Shown here one piece after another: positions 48,576 through 56,986 of a stretch of 64,000 nucleotides of DNA. The translations under genes and the position numbers were made by a program. Under the pieces are notes generated by a model, which worked only from the letters and a program-made list of their open reading frames with translations, ran no database searches and was not told the DNA's origin. Location of the stretch: contig NZ_PYAX01000002.1 of the NCBI RefSeq assembly GCF_003014735.1, positions 620,001 to 684,000 on the forward strand, given 5' to 3'. This DNA is from Saccharothrix carnea (lineage in GTDB: Bacteria > Actinomycetota > Actinomycetes > Mycobacteriales > Pseudonocardiaceae). Each line of letters opens with the position of its first letter. Positions within the stretch are counted from its first letter, which is position 1.

Positions 48576-49892
48576 TCAGCCGGCCCGGTTGACCTCGCGG
48601 CGCAGCGCGACGGCGTCCGCGCGGACCCGCTCGGGCGGTTCGCGGTCGATCAGGGCGCGGCGCATCAGCTCGGCGATGGCGGGCTGGTGCGCGGGGGTGA
48701 AGCCGCGACGGGTGATCTCCTGGGTGCCGATGCGCAGTCCGCGCAGGCCTTCGTCGATGCGCTGCCACGGCAGGCTGATGCCGCTGAGGTAGACACCGGC
48801 GTCGCCGAGCAGCGTGGCCGCCGCGTCGCCGCCGCCGAGGGTGAGGGCGTCGACGGCGAGGTGGTGGGAGCGGGTGAAGACGCCGTCGTGGCGGGCGACG
48901 TCGAAGCCGTGGTCGGCCAGCGCCCGGCCCAGTGCCTGGGCGTTGGCGATGCACGCCCGCGCGTAGTCGGGGCCGCGTTCGGCGAGTTCGGCGGCGGTGA
49001 CGGCGAGCGCGCCGAGGCGTCCGGCGTCGTAGTTGGCGAGCATGCCGGGGTAGGCGACGTTCGAGACGCGTTCGGCCAGGTCGGCGTCGCGGGTGACGAC
49101 GCAGCCGCCGGAGGGGCCGCCGAACGACTTGTAGGTGGAGAACGTCATCAGGTGCGCGCCCTCGTGCAGGGGCCGCTGGAACTCCTTGCCGGCGACGAGC
49201 CCGGCCATGTGGGAGGCGTCGTAGACGAGGATCGCGCCGACCTCGTCCGCCGCCGCGCGCACCGCGGCGACGTCGTGCGGGAACAGCATGAGGCTCGCGC
49301 CGATCACCACGATCCGCGGCCGGTGCACTCGCAGGAACCCGGGCAGCCTGCCGTAGTCGAGGTCGAGTTCGTCGGGCAGGTACGGCAGGTCGACCACGGT
49401 CAGGCCGCGGATCGCGGGCACGCCCTGGGCGTGGTGGCTGGCGTGGCCGCCGGCGAACTCGGGCAGCACCGCGATCTTGTCGCCGGCACGGGCGAACGCG
49501 GTGTAGACGGCGAGGTTGGCCAGGGTGGCGCTCTGCAGCCGGACCTCGGCGAACCGGCCTTCCATCAGGTCGGCGACGAGCATCGGCGCGAGGACTTCGA
49601 GGGTGTCCAGGTGGTCGAGGCCGACCTGGTACTTCTCGCCGGGCCAGCCCATGCTCGGCCGGCTGGACACGGTGGCCCGCGCGGCGGCCGCGGCGGCGGG
49701 GCTGAGCACGTTGGTGCCCGCGTAGAGCACGATCCCGTCGTCGTCGACCTGGGCGGTGTGCGCGTCGAGTGCCTTGCGGACGGTGTTCGCGACACCGGCG
49801 GCGGTCAGGTCGGCGGAGACGGCGGCTTCGACCTCGGCGAGCCTGCGTCGTGCCTGCGGGGAGGCCCAGGGTGCGATCCTGCTGTTCGTCAC
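48576..49892 (-). CDS. Serine hydroxymethyltransferase-like PLP enzyme
   Basis: 438 aa. Aspartate-aminotransferase-fold enzyme with SHMT features: LYAGTNVLSPAAAAAARATV, VRLQSATLANLAVYTAFARA, ILVYDASHMAGLVAGKEFQR, and the Schiff-base region LMTFSTYKSFGGPSGGCVV. It departs from canonical GlyA: the N-terminal NEQFEN-type glycine-loop sequences differ and the Lys motif is TYKSFGGPSGG rather than TTHKTLRGPRGG. It may be a specialised aldolase on beta-hydroxy amino acids or a methylserine hydroxymethyltransferase. GTG 49892 is 8 bases after TAGCGT. Divergent from a PucR regulator, which suggests regulated catabolism. Confidence 0.82.
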   Translation of the reverse strand: MTNSRIAPWASPQARRRLAEVEAAVSADLTAAGVANTVRKALDAHTAQVDDDGIVLYAGTNVLSPAAAAAARATVSSRPSMGWPGEKYQVGLDHLDTLEVLAPMLVADLMEGRFAEVRLQSATLANLAVYTAFARAGDKIAVLPEFAGGHASHHAQGVPAIRGLTVVDLPYLPDELDLDYGRLPGFLRVHRPRIVVIGASLMLFPHDVAAVRAAADEVGAILVYDASHMAGLVAGKEFQRPLHEGAHLMTFSTYKSFGGPSGGCVVTRDADLAERVSNVAYPGMLANYDAGRLGALAVTAAELAERGPDYARACIANAQALGRALADHGFDVARHDGVFTRSHHLAVDALTLGGGDAAATLLGDAGVYLSGISLPWQRIDEGLRGLRIGTQEITRRGFTPAHQPAIAELMRRALIDREPPERVRADAVALRREVNRAG

Positions 49893-49967
49893 GATCGAGA
49901 ACGCTAGGGCGTCGGCGTCGGGTGGGGCGACCGTCCGCGGACTGGAGTTGTTCCTACAGTTGTCGGA

Positions 49968-50810
49968 ATGCAGGAGCTGCTGGACGAGCTGTCCCGGGTG
50001 TTGGGGCGCGGGGTGTCGGTGGACGACGTGGCGGGCCGGGTGGTCGCGCACAGCGCCCAGACCGACGACGTGGACCAGGCCCGGGTGCGGGCGATCCTGA
50101 CCCGGCGGGTGCCGGCGGACGTCGCGGCGTGGCAGGAGCAGCACGGCATCGCGACGGCGACGGGGCCGGTGCGGGTGCCGGAGAACGCGGCGCTGGGGTT
50201 CCAGCAGCGGGTGGGTTTCCCGTTGCGGCACAACGGGGTGCTGGTCGGCTACCTGTGGGTGCTCGGCGACGTGCCCGGGCTCGACCTGGGTGGGCGGCTG
50301 GCGGCGTTGGCGGCGCAGGTGCCCGCGGGTGAGCGGACGCCGGTGCGGGTGGTGGTGGCGTTGGAGCCGCGGGTGGTGCGCACGGTGCCCGCGGCCGACG
50401 CGGTGCCGGACCTGCCGGGCTACGTCGGGGTGAGCGATCCGCACCCGCCGGACCGGACCGGTGCGGCCTACCAGCAGGCGTTGGCGGCGGCGGAGCTGGC
50501 GCGGCTGGACCCGGCGTTGCCGGACCGGGTGCGGTGGTCCGAACTGGGCGCGTACCGGCTGCTGCTCGGCGCGGCGCCCGACGAGGTGCTGGCCGGGTTG
50601 TCGGAGGTGCTGCTGCGGACGTTGGAGGTGTACCTGGACTGCGGCTGCGAGGTGCGTGCCGCGGCGGAACGCCTGCACCTGCACCGCACCAGCCTGTACT
50701 ACCGGCTGGGTCGGATCGCCGAGCTGACCGGCCGTGACCTGGCCGATGGCGGTGCCCGGCTGGAGCTGCACCTGGCGCTCAAGCTCGTCCGGCTGGCGCG
50801 GCGTCCGTAA
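49968..50810 (+). CDS. PucR/CdaR-type transcriptional regulator
   Basis: 280 aa. The N-terminal half is a GAF-like sensor (LLDELSRVLGRGVSVDDVAG, PLRHNGVLVGYLWVLGDVPG). The C-terminal HTH_30 domain is CEVRAAAERLHLHRTSLYYR with LGRIAELTGRDLADGGARLE. ATG 49968 follows a TACAGT box by 7 bases, and the SHMT-like gene starts 76 bases away on the other strand, so it most likely activates that gene in response to a small molecule. Effector unknown. Confidence 0.9.
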   Translation: MQELLDELSRVLGRGVSVDDVAGRVVAHSAQTDDVDQARVRAILTRRVPADVAAWQEQHGIATATGPVRVPENAALGFQQRVGFPLRHNGVLVGYLWVLGDVPGLDLGGRLAALAAQVPAGERTPVRVVVALEPRVVRTVPAADAVPDLPGYVGVSDPHPPDRTGAAYQQALAAAELARLDPALPDRVRWSELGAYRLLLGAAPDEVLAGLSEVLLRTLEVYLDCGCEVRAAAERLHLHRTSLYYRLGRIAELTGRDLADGGARLELHLALKLVRLARRP

Positions 50811-50820
50811 GGTCGACGGC

Positions 50821-51453
50821 GTGCTCCTGTGGATCAACGGGCCGTTCGGCGGCGGCAAGACGCAGACCGCGCACGAGCTGCAGCGGCGGCTGCCGGGCAG
50901 TTTCCTCAGCGATCCCGAGCACGTCGGGTTCGCGCTGCACCGGATGACGCCGCGGCCGTTGCGCGGCGATTTCCAGGACCTGGCGTCGTGGCGGCAGGGC
51001 GTGGTCGAGGTGCTGGACCGGGCGGCGAGCGGGCACGACGGGGTGATCGTGGTGCCGATGACGGTGGTGGAGCCCGCGTACTTCCGCGAGATCGTGGGCG
51101 GGTTGCGCGACCGGGGCCACGACGTGCGGCACTTCGCGTTGTTGGCCGAGCGGGAGACGGTGGTGCGGCGGCTGTCGGAACGCGTCTTCGGGCGTGCGGC
51201 GCGGGTCGTGCTCGGCCGGGAGGTGTCGCTGCGGCGGGAGAGCTTCGCGCTGCGGGTGCTGGACCGCTGCCTGGAGCGGCTGCGCGAGCCGGAGTTCGCC
51301 GAGCACGTGTGGACCGACCACCTCACCGTGGCGCAGGCCGCGGAACGCGTCGCCGCGTCGGCGGGGCTGGCGTTGAGCCCGAACACCGACGGCAGGCTGC
51401 GCGGCCGGGTGCGGCGCACGTGGACTTCGGTGAAGCACATCCGCCTCGACTAG
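50821..51453 (+). CDS. TmrB-like P-loop ATPase/kinase
   Basis: 210 aa. VLLWINGPFGGGKTQTAHEL at the start contains Walker A (GPFGGGKT); SDPEHVGFALHRM and HFALLAERETVVRRLSERVF follow, and the C-terminal LRGRVRRTWTSVKHIRLD tail is conserved in the group. Relatives include TmrB tunicamycin-resistance proteins and small nucleoside/antibiotic kinases. GTG 50821 is 7 bases after a TAAGGT box that overlaps the PucR stop; an upstream ATG inside the regulator gene was rejected. Substrate unknown. Confidence 0.8.
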   Translation: MLLWINGPFGGGKTQTAHELQRRLPGSFLSDPEHVGFALHRMTPRPLRGDFQDLASWRQGVVEVLDRAASGHDGVIVVPMTVVEPAYFREIVGGLRDRGHDVRHFALLAERETVVRRLSERVFGRAARVVLGREVSLRRESFALRVLDRCLERLREPEFAEHVWTDHLTVAQAAERVAASAGLALSPNTDGRLRGRVRRTWTSVKHIRLD

Positions 51454-51605
51454 GTGTGTGCGGAGCGTGGCGGTCGGTGGCTGTGGTGTGCCCACAGTCG
51501 AGGAGAGCGTCACTCGTTCGTGTCATGTTGGTTCGTCGGTGATACACGTCCGGTGACGGCGACGAGTTCATCTACATCCGCAATGACGCGAGAGGGAGCA
51601 CCGAG

Positions 51606-52598
51606 ATGAACGAGCCGCAGCGAGGATCGCCCGAGTACCCGGAGCGCTGGGAGGACCTCGTCCGCCGGCCCCGCCTGCGGGCGAGTGCCCGGCCGCCGGA
51701 CGAGTTCCGCGAGCTGTTCGAGGGCCCACCGCGGCACACCCGGGAGATCCGCCGCGTCGACCGGACGCAGGAGTCGTGGACCCGGATCGGCGCGGACCCG
51801 GTGGAGTCCTACCGCCCGGACTGGGTCGAGGCGGCGGGCAAACCGCGACAGGCCAAGCTGCCGCCGCCACCGCGGGTGCGCCACCGCGGCGGGGCCGAGC
51901 TGGAGCCGCTGGTCGTCTGGCACCCGGACGACCGCAGGACCTACAACGACCACGCCTTCCCGTGGGGCTGCGTCTGCCTCATCACGACCGCCTTCGGCTC
52001 CCGGGGTTCGGGGGTGATCATCGGCCCCCGCCACGTCCTGACCGCCAGCCACGTGGTCGAGTGGTCCACCGACCAGGCCGAGACCATCGAGGTCCACCGC
52101 CACGGCACCGGCTTCCGCGCCCGCACCCACGCGACGTTCGCGATGGCGTTCACGCAGATCGGTGACGTGGGCGCGACCACGCTGGACGAGGACTACGCGG
52201 TGCTGGTGACCGAGCAGCGCCTCGGCGACGCGTTCGGCTTCCTGGGCACGAGGGAGTACGACAGCGGCTGGGACGACGATCACCTGTGGGACACGATGGG
52301 CTACGCGACCGACGTCCCGCAGGGCACCGGTCAGGGCCTGATCCCCACGTTCCAGCAGCGCGTGGCGCTGGACGAGGACGAGTTCGACCTGGGCTCGGGG
52401 CGGGCCATGACCACCACCGCCGACGCCATGAAGCGGCAGTCGGGCTCGCCGATGTTCGGCACGTGGGGGGACCAGACGCAGGTCGTCGCCGTCATCTCCG
52501 CGACGGGTGAGGTGTTCCTGTCCGGCACCGAGAACTGGTGCTCGGGCGGCTCCGACCTCAACCGGCTCGTCCGCAAGGCGCGCACCGACTTCCCGTGA
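51606..52598 (+). CDS. Trypsin-like serine protease domain protein
   Basis: 330 aa. The N-terminal 110 residues are charged and disordered-looking. The protease domain then has SGVIIGPRHVLTASHVV (His149), a candidate Asp in DEDYAVL (194-196) and KRQSGSPMFG (Ser279). The usual GDSGGP is changed to RQSGSP, a variant seen in actinobacterial V8-like proteases. No signal peptide or membrane anchor is visible, odd for this fold, so it may act inside the cell or use an unrecognised export route. ATG 51606 has GAGAGGGAG upstream. Single gene. Confidence 0.8.
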   Translation: MNEPQRGSPEYPERWEDLVRRPRLRASARPPDEFRELFEGPPRHTREIRRVDRTQESWTRIGADPVESYRPDWVEAAGKPRQAKLPPPPRVRHRGGAELEPLVVWHPDDRRTYNDHAFPWGCVCLITTAFGSRGSGVIIGPRHVLTASHVVEWSTDQAETIEVHRHGTGFRARTHATFAMAFTQIGDVGATTLDEDYAVLVTEQRLGDAFGFLGTREYDSGWDDDHLWDTMGYATDVPQGTGQGLIPTFQQRVALDEDEFDLGSGRAMTTTADAMKRQSGSPMFGTWGDQTQVVAVISATGEVFLSGTENWCSGGSDLNRLVRKARTDFP

Positions 52599-52721
52599 CC
52601 GCCTGACCGCCGCGACGTGCGGTGTCGGTGGACGTCGCGCTGAAGACCGTCGACCGGCACCGCGCGGCAGGCACGACACGATAGGGTGATCGACTTCTCT
52701 GACCGATGTCAAAGGAGTGCC

Positions 52722-53150
52722 GTGCCCGACGACCTCGGCCTGCTGCTGTACCTGCCGCACCGCGAGCTGGAGAACCGGGTGTTCGCCGCGCTGGCCGAGG
52801 CCGGGTTCGACGACGTGACACCGGCGCAGGCGCGCGTGTTCCACCGGATCGGCCGTGACGGGTCGCGGTTGACGGAGCTGGCGGAGGCCGCCCGGGTCAC
52901 CAAGCAGACCGCCGGGTTCCTGGTCGACCAGCTCGAACGCGCCGGTTACGTGGAGCGCGGCCCGGACCCGACCGACGCGCGGGCCCGGCTGATCCGGGTG
53001 GCCGAGCGGGGTCGGCGGGCCATCCCGGTCGGCGTGGCCGCGATCGCCGAGGTGCAGCGGGAGTGGACGGCGCACCTGGGCCGGTCGCGGATGGTGGCGC
53101 TGCTCGACGCGCTGGCCAGGTTGCGCGAGATCACCGACCCGGACCGGTAG
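52722..53150 (+). CDS. MarR family transcriptional regulator
   Basis: 142 aa winged helix. FHRIGRDGSRLTELAEAARV, TKQTAGFLVDQLERAGYVER, and wing DPTDARARLIRVAERG. GTG 52722 has AAAGGAG at a good spacing; a TAGGGT box lies further up (52682-52687), so this gene has a leader of about 35 bases. Convergent with the membrane protein gene. No obvious target nearby. Confidence 0.9.
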   Translation: MPDDLGLLLYLPHRELENRVFAALAEAGFDDVTPAQARVFHRIGRDGSRLTELAEAARVTKQTAGFLVDQLERAGYVERGPDPTDARARLIRVAERGRRAIPVGVAAIAEVQREWTAHLGRSRMVALLDALARLREITDPDR

Positions 53151-53153
53151 CGC

Positions 53154-54020
53154 TCAGGGGCAGCCGGGCGGGTGCGGGCCGTGGACCAGTTCGACGCGGA
53201 TCTCGTCGTTGTCGGCGAGCACGACGACCGTGCCGCGCTCGCGGGTCCACCCGTCGGAGATCAGGAAGTACTTGGGCCCGACCTTGCCGAACAGGCGCAG
53301 GCCCCGGTAGCGGACCCGGTAGCGGGAGCCCTCGGCGGGCAGGGGTTCCTCGCAGGCGCCGGGCGCGGTGATGTGCAGGCGTTCGCGGGCGTAGACGACG
53401 ACTGCGGGCTGCCCGTGCACGTCGGAGGCGAAGCCGCGGGCCAGCTCGACGCCCCGGACCTCGGCGTAGTTGCCCGCCGACCAGAACAGCGAGAGCGACA
53501 CGACGGCGAAGACGATCACCCTGGTCCAGGCCGGGTGCCGGTCCGGGCGGCGCAGCAGGCTCGCGTACAGCGCCAGCAGGATCCCGCCGCCGACCGCGAG
53601 CGGGAACGCGTAGAAGCTGGTGACCGGGAACAGCACGCCGAGCGCCACGGTCAGCGCGGGCAGCAGCAGCCAGGCCAGCGACAGTGCCGCCGACAGCGCC
53701 CGGGCCGCCTTGCCCGGCTTCCCGCTCGCCGCCCGGACGCGGGGTTCCAGCCACCGGCAGACCAGGGCGATGCCCACGACGACGGCCAGCAGCAGGAACA
53801 CCGGCCCGACGCTGCGCAGCACGTAGTCGGTGGTGGACATGCCCAGCACGGAGCTGTCGACGCCCAGCTCGCGGGCCTGCACGTCGCTGCGCCGCCAGCC
53901 GAAGTACACCAGCAGGCCGGTGAGCACGGTGACGTTGGCCAGGGCCTCGCCGACCCGCTGCACCGCGTCGGGCTGGTCGGAGCCCTTGCCGGGCGCGTCC
54001 CGGTCGGCCGGCGCCGTCAT
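53154..54020 (-). CDS. Membrane protein of unknown function
   Basis: 288 aa. About five hydrophobic segments: NVTVLTGLLVYFGW, VLRSVGPVFLLLAVVVGIAL, ALSLAWLLLPALTVALGVLF, AFPLAVGGGILLALYASLL and VIVFAVVSLSLFW. A soluble C-terminal domain of about 90 residues follows (HGQPAVVVYARERLHI to the end), probably extracytoplasmic and ending HGPHPPGCP with two Cys overall in that domain. Coupled by ATGA to the Thr-rich lipoprotein gene. Similar unknown proteins occur in Streptomyces. Confidence 0.75.
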   Translation of the reverse strand: MTAPADRDAPGKGSDQPDAVQRVGEALANVTVLTGLLVYFGWRRSDVQARELGVDSSVLGMSTTDYVLRSVGPVFLLLAVVVGIALVCRWLEPRVRAASGKPGKAARALSAALSLAWLLLPALTVALGVLFPVTSFYAFPLAVGGGILLALYASLLRRPDRHPAWTRVIVFAVVSLSLFWSAGNYAEVRGVELARGFASDVHGQPAVVVYARERLHITAPGACEEPLPAEGSRYRVRYRGLRLFGKVGPKYFLISDGWTRERGTVVVLADNDEIRVELVHGPHPPGCP

Positions 54021-54691
54021 GACGTCGTCGTGGTCGTGGTGGTGCCGGTGGTCGTCGTGCGGGTGGTGGTCGTGGTGGTCGTGCTTGTCGTCGTAGTGGT
54101 GCTGGTGGTGGTCCGGTCGGTGTCGGTGCGCGGGTCGTCACGGTCGACGTCGTCCGGCCACTCCGGCGGTCGCCCCTCCACGCAGGTGAAGGAGCGGGGG
54201 TCCCGCTGCTCCAGGACGCTGCGCACGGCCTGGTAGGTGGCGCAGTCGACCTCGCCGCTGCCGTCGCCGCCGTGGTTCACCGCCCAGCCGTACCGGGAGG
54301 CGCGGTCGAACACCGCGCGGCCCGCCGACTCCTCGCCCCGGCACAGGTGGACGGCGGCCTGGTAGAGCAGCACGTTGCGCGGGCTCGTCATCGACCTCCA
54401 CTGGGCGTCGAGCGTGGCCTGGGCCGTCGTGCAGTCCAGCGACTTCAGCGGCCGGTACACGTTGTCCTCGGGGAAGCTCGGCGAATCCGGTCCCTCGGGG
54501 AGGAACCAGCCGTACCGGGTCCCGTTCGTGGTGGTCGTGGTGGTCGTGCCCGTGTCGGTTCCGGTGGGTCGGGTGGTCGTCGGGTCGGTCGTGGTGTCGC
54601 CGCCCGGTCGGTCGAACACCCCGCTCTCGCACGAGGTGACACCGACGACGAGCGCCGCCGCTACCGCTGCCCTGGTGATCCGCGCCAACAT
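54017..54691 (-). CDS. Lipoprotein with Thr-rich linker and tail
   Basis: 224 aa. Signal peptide ARITRAAVAAALVVGV with lipobox VTSC (Cys21). A Thr-rich linker (35-60) precedes a domain of about 120 residues with five Cys (for example LDCTTAQATLDAQWRSMTSP and VHLCRGEESAGRAVFDRA), then a C-terminal tail that is almost only Thr with Ser, Arg and Gly. The tail looks like an O-mannosylation substrate. ATG 54691 has AAGGAGG upstream. Operon with the membrane protein. Function unknown. Confidence 0.75.
   Translation of the reverse strand: MLARITRAAVAAALVVGVTSCESGVFDRPGGDTTTDPTTTRPTGTDTGTTTTTTTNGTRYGWFLPEGPDSPSFPEDNVYRPLKSLDCTTAQATLDAQWRSMTSPRNVLLYQAAVHLCRGEESAGRAVFDRASRYGWAVNHGGDGSGEVDCATYQAVRSVLEQRDPRSFTCVEGRPPEWPDDVDRDDPRTDTDRTTTSTTTTTSTTTTTTTRTTTTGTTTTTTTS
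54021..54119. repeat. Low-complexity GTGGTC-type tract
   Basis: About 100 bases of (GTG/GTC) triplets on the plus strand encoding the poly-Thr tail of the lipoprotein on the minus strand. Prone to slippage, so tail length may vary between strains. Confidence 0.8.
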
Positions 54692-54748
54692 GAGCCGGCC
54701 TCCTTCACCATCACTCCACGAGCTAGGAGCCTGGTACGGAGGGTGGGG

Positions 54749-54774
54749 ATACGCGGCCTGATCCCCCCGATCGG
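54749..54774 (-). terminator. Possible terminator after the M20 gene
   Basis: GGGGAT and ATCCCC arms with a 10-base loop, about 15 bases past the M20 stop. Short stem, so a weak candidate. It also lies upstream of the lipoprotein gene. Confidence 0.35.
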
Positions 54775-54785
54775 GTGAACGAGGG

Positions 54786-56072
54786 CTACGAGGAGAGGAA
54801 CCGGTCGAGGACGCGGGTGCCGAAGCGGAGTCCTTCGACGGGAACGCGCTCGTCCACGCCGTGCGGCATGGCGCGGTAGTCGTAGCCGGGCGGCAGGGAC
54901 AGCGGGGCGAAGCCGTAGCAGTCGATGCCGAGCCGGGTGAACGCCTTGGCGTCCGTGCCGCCGCCCAGGCAGTAGGGCACGACCACGGCGCCGGGGTCCT
55001 CCGCGCGCAGCGCCGCGGCCATCGCGTCGAACCACGGCGAGTCGATCGGCGCCTGCACGGGCGGCTCGTCGGCGAGGAACTCGCGCCGCACGTCCGGGCC
55101 GAGGGCGGCGTCGATCGAGGCCAGCAGGTCGTCCACGGTGCCGGGCAGGGTGCGCACGTCCAGGTCGGCGGTGGCGCTGCCGGGGATCACGTTCACCTTG
55201 TACCCGGCGCGCAGCACGGTGGGCGTGACGCTGTTGCGGACGGTGTTCTCGACCAGGCGGGCGGCCGGGCCGAAGCGGGCGATGGTGGCGTCCACGTCGG
55301 CCAGGTCGACCGGCACGTCGAGCGCGGCGCCGACCCGTTCGACGAACGCCCGCACGGTGGGCGTGAGCCGCACGGGGTGTTCGATGGCGGCGACGCGGGC
55401 GAGCGCGGCCAGGAGCTTGGCCACGGCGTTGTCGTCGTTGCGGCGGGAGCCGTGCCCGGCCCGCCCGGTGGCGGTGAGCCGCAGGTGGGACGTGCCGCGC
55501 TCGGCGGTGCCGACGGGGTAGACGCGGTGGCCGCCGACGGGGTAGGAGAAGCCGCCGGACTCGCCGATCGCGGTGGTGCAGCCGGCGAAGAAGTCGGCGT
55601 GGTGGTCGACCAGCCAGTGCGCGCCGAACTCGCCGCGGTCCTCTTCGTCGGCGACGAACGCGAGCACGATGTCGCGGCGCGGCCGGCGCCCCTCGCGGGA
55701 CCAGCCGCCCAGCACGGCCAGCACCATGGCGATCATGTCCTTCATGTCGACCGCGCCGCGGCCCCACAGGTAGCCGTCGTGTTCGACGCCGGCGAACGGC
55801 GGCACGCTCCACTCGGCGGCGTCGGCGGGCACCACGTCCAGGTGGGCCTGCACGAGCAGCGCGGGCAGGTCCGGTTCGGTGCCGGGCACGCGGGCCAGCA
55901 CGTTGCCGCGGCGCGGCGCGGGTTCGAGCACGGTGGCCGGCACGCCGACCGCGTCCAGGTGGGCGGCGACGAACTCGGCGGCCTCCCGTTCGCCCGCGGA
56001 CTCGCCGCGGCCGTGGTTGGTGGTGTCGAACCGCAGCAGCGCGGCGCACAGGTCGACGACGTCCTCAGCCAT
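54786..56072 (-). CDS. M20 family metallopeptidase
   Basis: 428 aa dinuclear zinc peptidase (ArgE/DapE/CPG2 group). Metal ligands: LLVQAHLDVVPAD (His77, Asp79), GRGAVDMKDM (Asp109), VADEEDRGEFGA (Glu143/144) and a late His in RAMPHGVDE. The dimerisation domain lies between about 190 and 310. Cytoplasmic. Its start overlaps the M55 gene end by 8 bases, so the two peptidases are co-translated. With the divergent peptide transporter it should hydrolyse imported peptides or acylated amino acids. Confidence 0.92.
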   Translation of the reverse strand: MAEDVVDLCAALLRFDTTNHGRGESAGEREAAEFVAAHLDAVGVPATVLEPAPRRGNVLARVPGTEPDLPALLVQAHLDVVPADAAEWSVPPFAGVEHDGYLWGRGAVDMKDMIAMVLAVLGGWSREGRRPRRDIVLAFVADEEDRGEFGAHWLVDHHADFFAGCTTAIGESGGFSYPVGGHRVYPVGTAERGTSHLRLTATGRAGHGSRRNDDNAVAKLLAALARVAAIEHPVRLTPTVRAFVERVGAALDVPVDLADVDATIARFGPAARLVENTVRNSVTPTVLRAGYKVNVIPGSATADLDVRTLPGTVDDLLASIDAALGPDVRREFLADEPPVQAPIDSPWFDAMAAALRAEDPGAVVVPYCLGGGTDAKAFTRLGIDCYGFAPLSLPPGYDYRAMPHGVDERVPVEGLRFGTRVLDRFLSS

Positions 56073-56892
56073 AGATGCCCTCCACCGCCCCCGCGGCGAT
56101 CGCGGTGACGACCTTGAACGCCTGCATCGCCAGGGTCATGGACTCGGCGTCGAACCCGACCCGGCGTGTTCCGACCCGCTCCACCGTAGGGACCACCGCC
56201 GCGGCGGCGGCCAGGTGGGTGGCGTCGAACTCCACTTCGACGCGGTGCGGGGCGGCCGCACCCGGCACCCGTCCGGCGCGGTTCGTGGCGGCACGGGCGG
56301 CGGTGGTGATCAGCTCGGCGGTGACCGCGGGTGGCGCGCACACGGCGGCGTAGCGGCTGACGCACTCCTTGACGGCGACGAACCCGGCGTCGGGCGCGTA
56401 GTCGCGGGCGTCGTCGCACGCCTTGTCGTCGCCGGTCACGAGCAGCACGGGGACGCCGTGCTCGGCGGCCAGCGCGGCGTTGAGCCTGCCCTCGCTCGCG
56501 GGCACGCCGTCGAGCCACACCCCGGTGATCGAGTTCTCCAGGTAGGTGTGCGCGAGCACGCCCTCCTGGCCGGCGCCCGCGTGGTAGCCGAGGAACACCA
56601 CGCCGTCCACGCCGGAGTCGACGCCCTGCATCATCGACAGCGGCTTGTGCCGCCCGGTGAGCAGCCTGGCGCCGGTGTGCAGGTCCTCCAGCAGGAGGTT
56701 GCGCTGCGACGAGTGGGCCTCGTTGACGAGCACGTCGGTCGCGCCGCCGGCGAGCAGGCCCGCGACGCAGGCGTTGACGTCGCCGGTGAACAGCCGGCGG
56801 AACCGCTGCCACTGCTCGGTCTGCGGGACGACGTCGGCGGTCCAGGTGACCCCCGTCGCCCCTTCCATGTCCGCCGAGATCAAGATCCGCAT
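56065..56892 (-). CDS. dppA: M55 family D-aminopeptidase DppA
   Basis: 275 aa. All DppA metal ligands and the catalytic His are in place: ISADMEG (Asp8, Glu10), NEAHSS (His60), GYHAGA (His104), AHT (His115) and SEG (Glu134). The enzyme removes N-terminal D-amino acids from short peptides such as D-Ala-D-Ala; in Bacillus it belongs to the dpp dipeptide operon. ATG 56892 is 6 bases after TACGGT (56899-56904). Divergent from the ABC transporter operon with 94 bases between. Confidence 0.93.
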   Translation of the reverse strand: MRILISADMEGATGVTWTADVVPQTEQWQRFRRLFTGDVNACVAGLLAGGATDVLVNEAHSSQRNLLLEDLHTGARLLTGRHKPLSMMQGVDSGVDGVVFLGYHAGAGQEGVLAHTYLENSITGVWLDGVPASEGRLNAALAAEHGVPVLLVTGDDKACDDARDYAPDAGFVAVKECVSRYAAVCAPPAVTAELITTAARAATNRAGRVPGAAAPHRVEVEFDATHLAAAAAVVPTVERVGTRRVGFDAESMTLAMQAFKVVTAIAAGAVEGIYG

Positions 56893-56922
56893 GCCGTCAC
56901 CGTACCGAGGCCATGTCGGTTC

Positions 56923-56951
56923 TTGACGCGCGCCACGACGTAGTGGTTACT
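56923..56951 (+). promoter_or_regulatory. Promoter of the peptide transporter operon
   Basis: TTGACG (56923-56928), 17-base spacer, GTTACT (56946-56951). A ribosome site GGGAGG follows before GTG 56987. Shares its region with the divergent dppA promoter. Confidence 0.5.
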
Positions 56952-56986
56952 TCTTGACTTCCACTCACGGGCGGGAGGCGGTCACT

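Noticed and set aside
49893-51440. N-terminal extension of the SHMT-like frame
   Set aside because: Antisense to the PucR and P-loop kinase genes; GTG 49892 has a -10 box and gives the normal family start.
54021-54119. GTGGTC tract as a CRISPR or regulatory repeat
   Set aside because: It is in frame with, and encodes, the Thr-rich tail of the lipoprotein.
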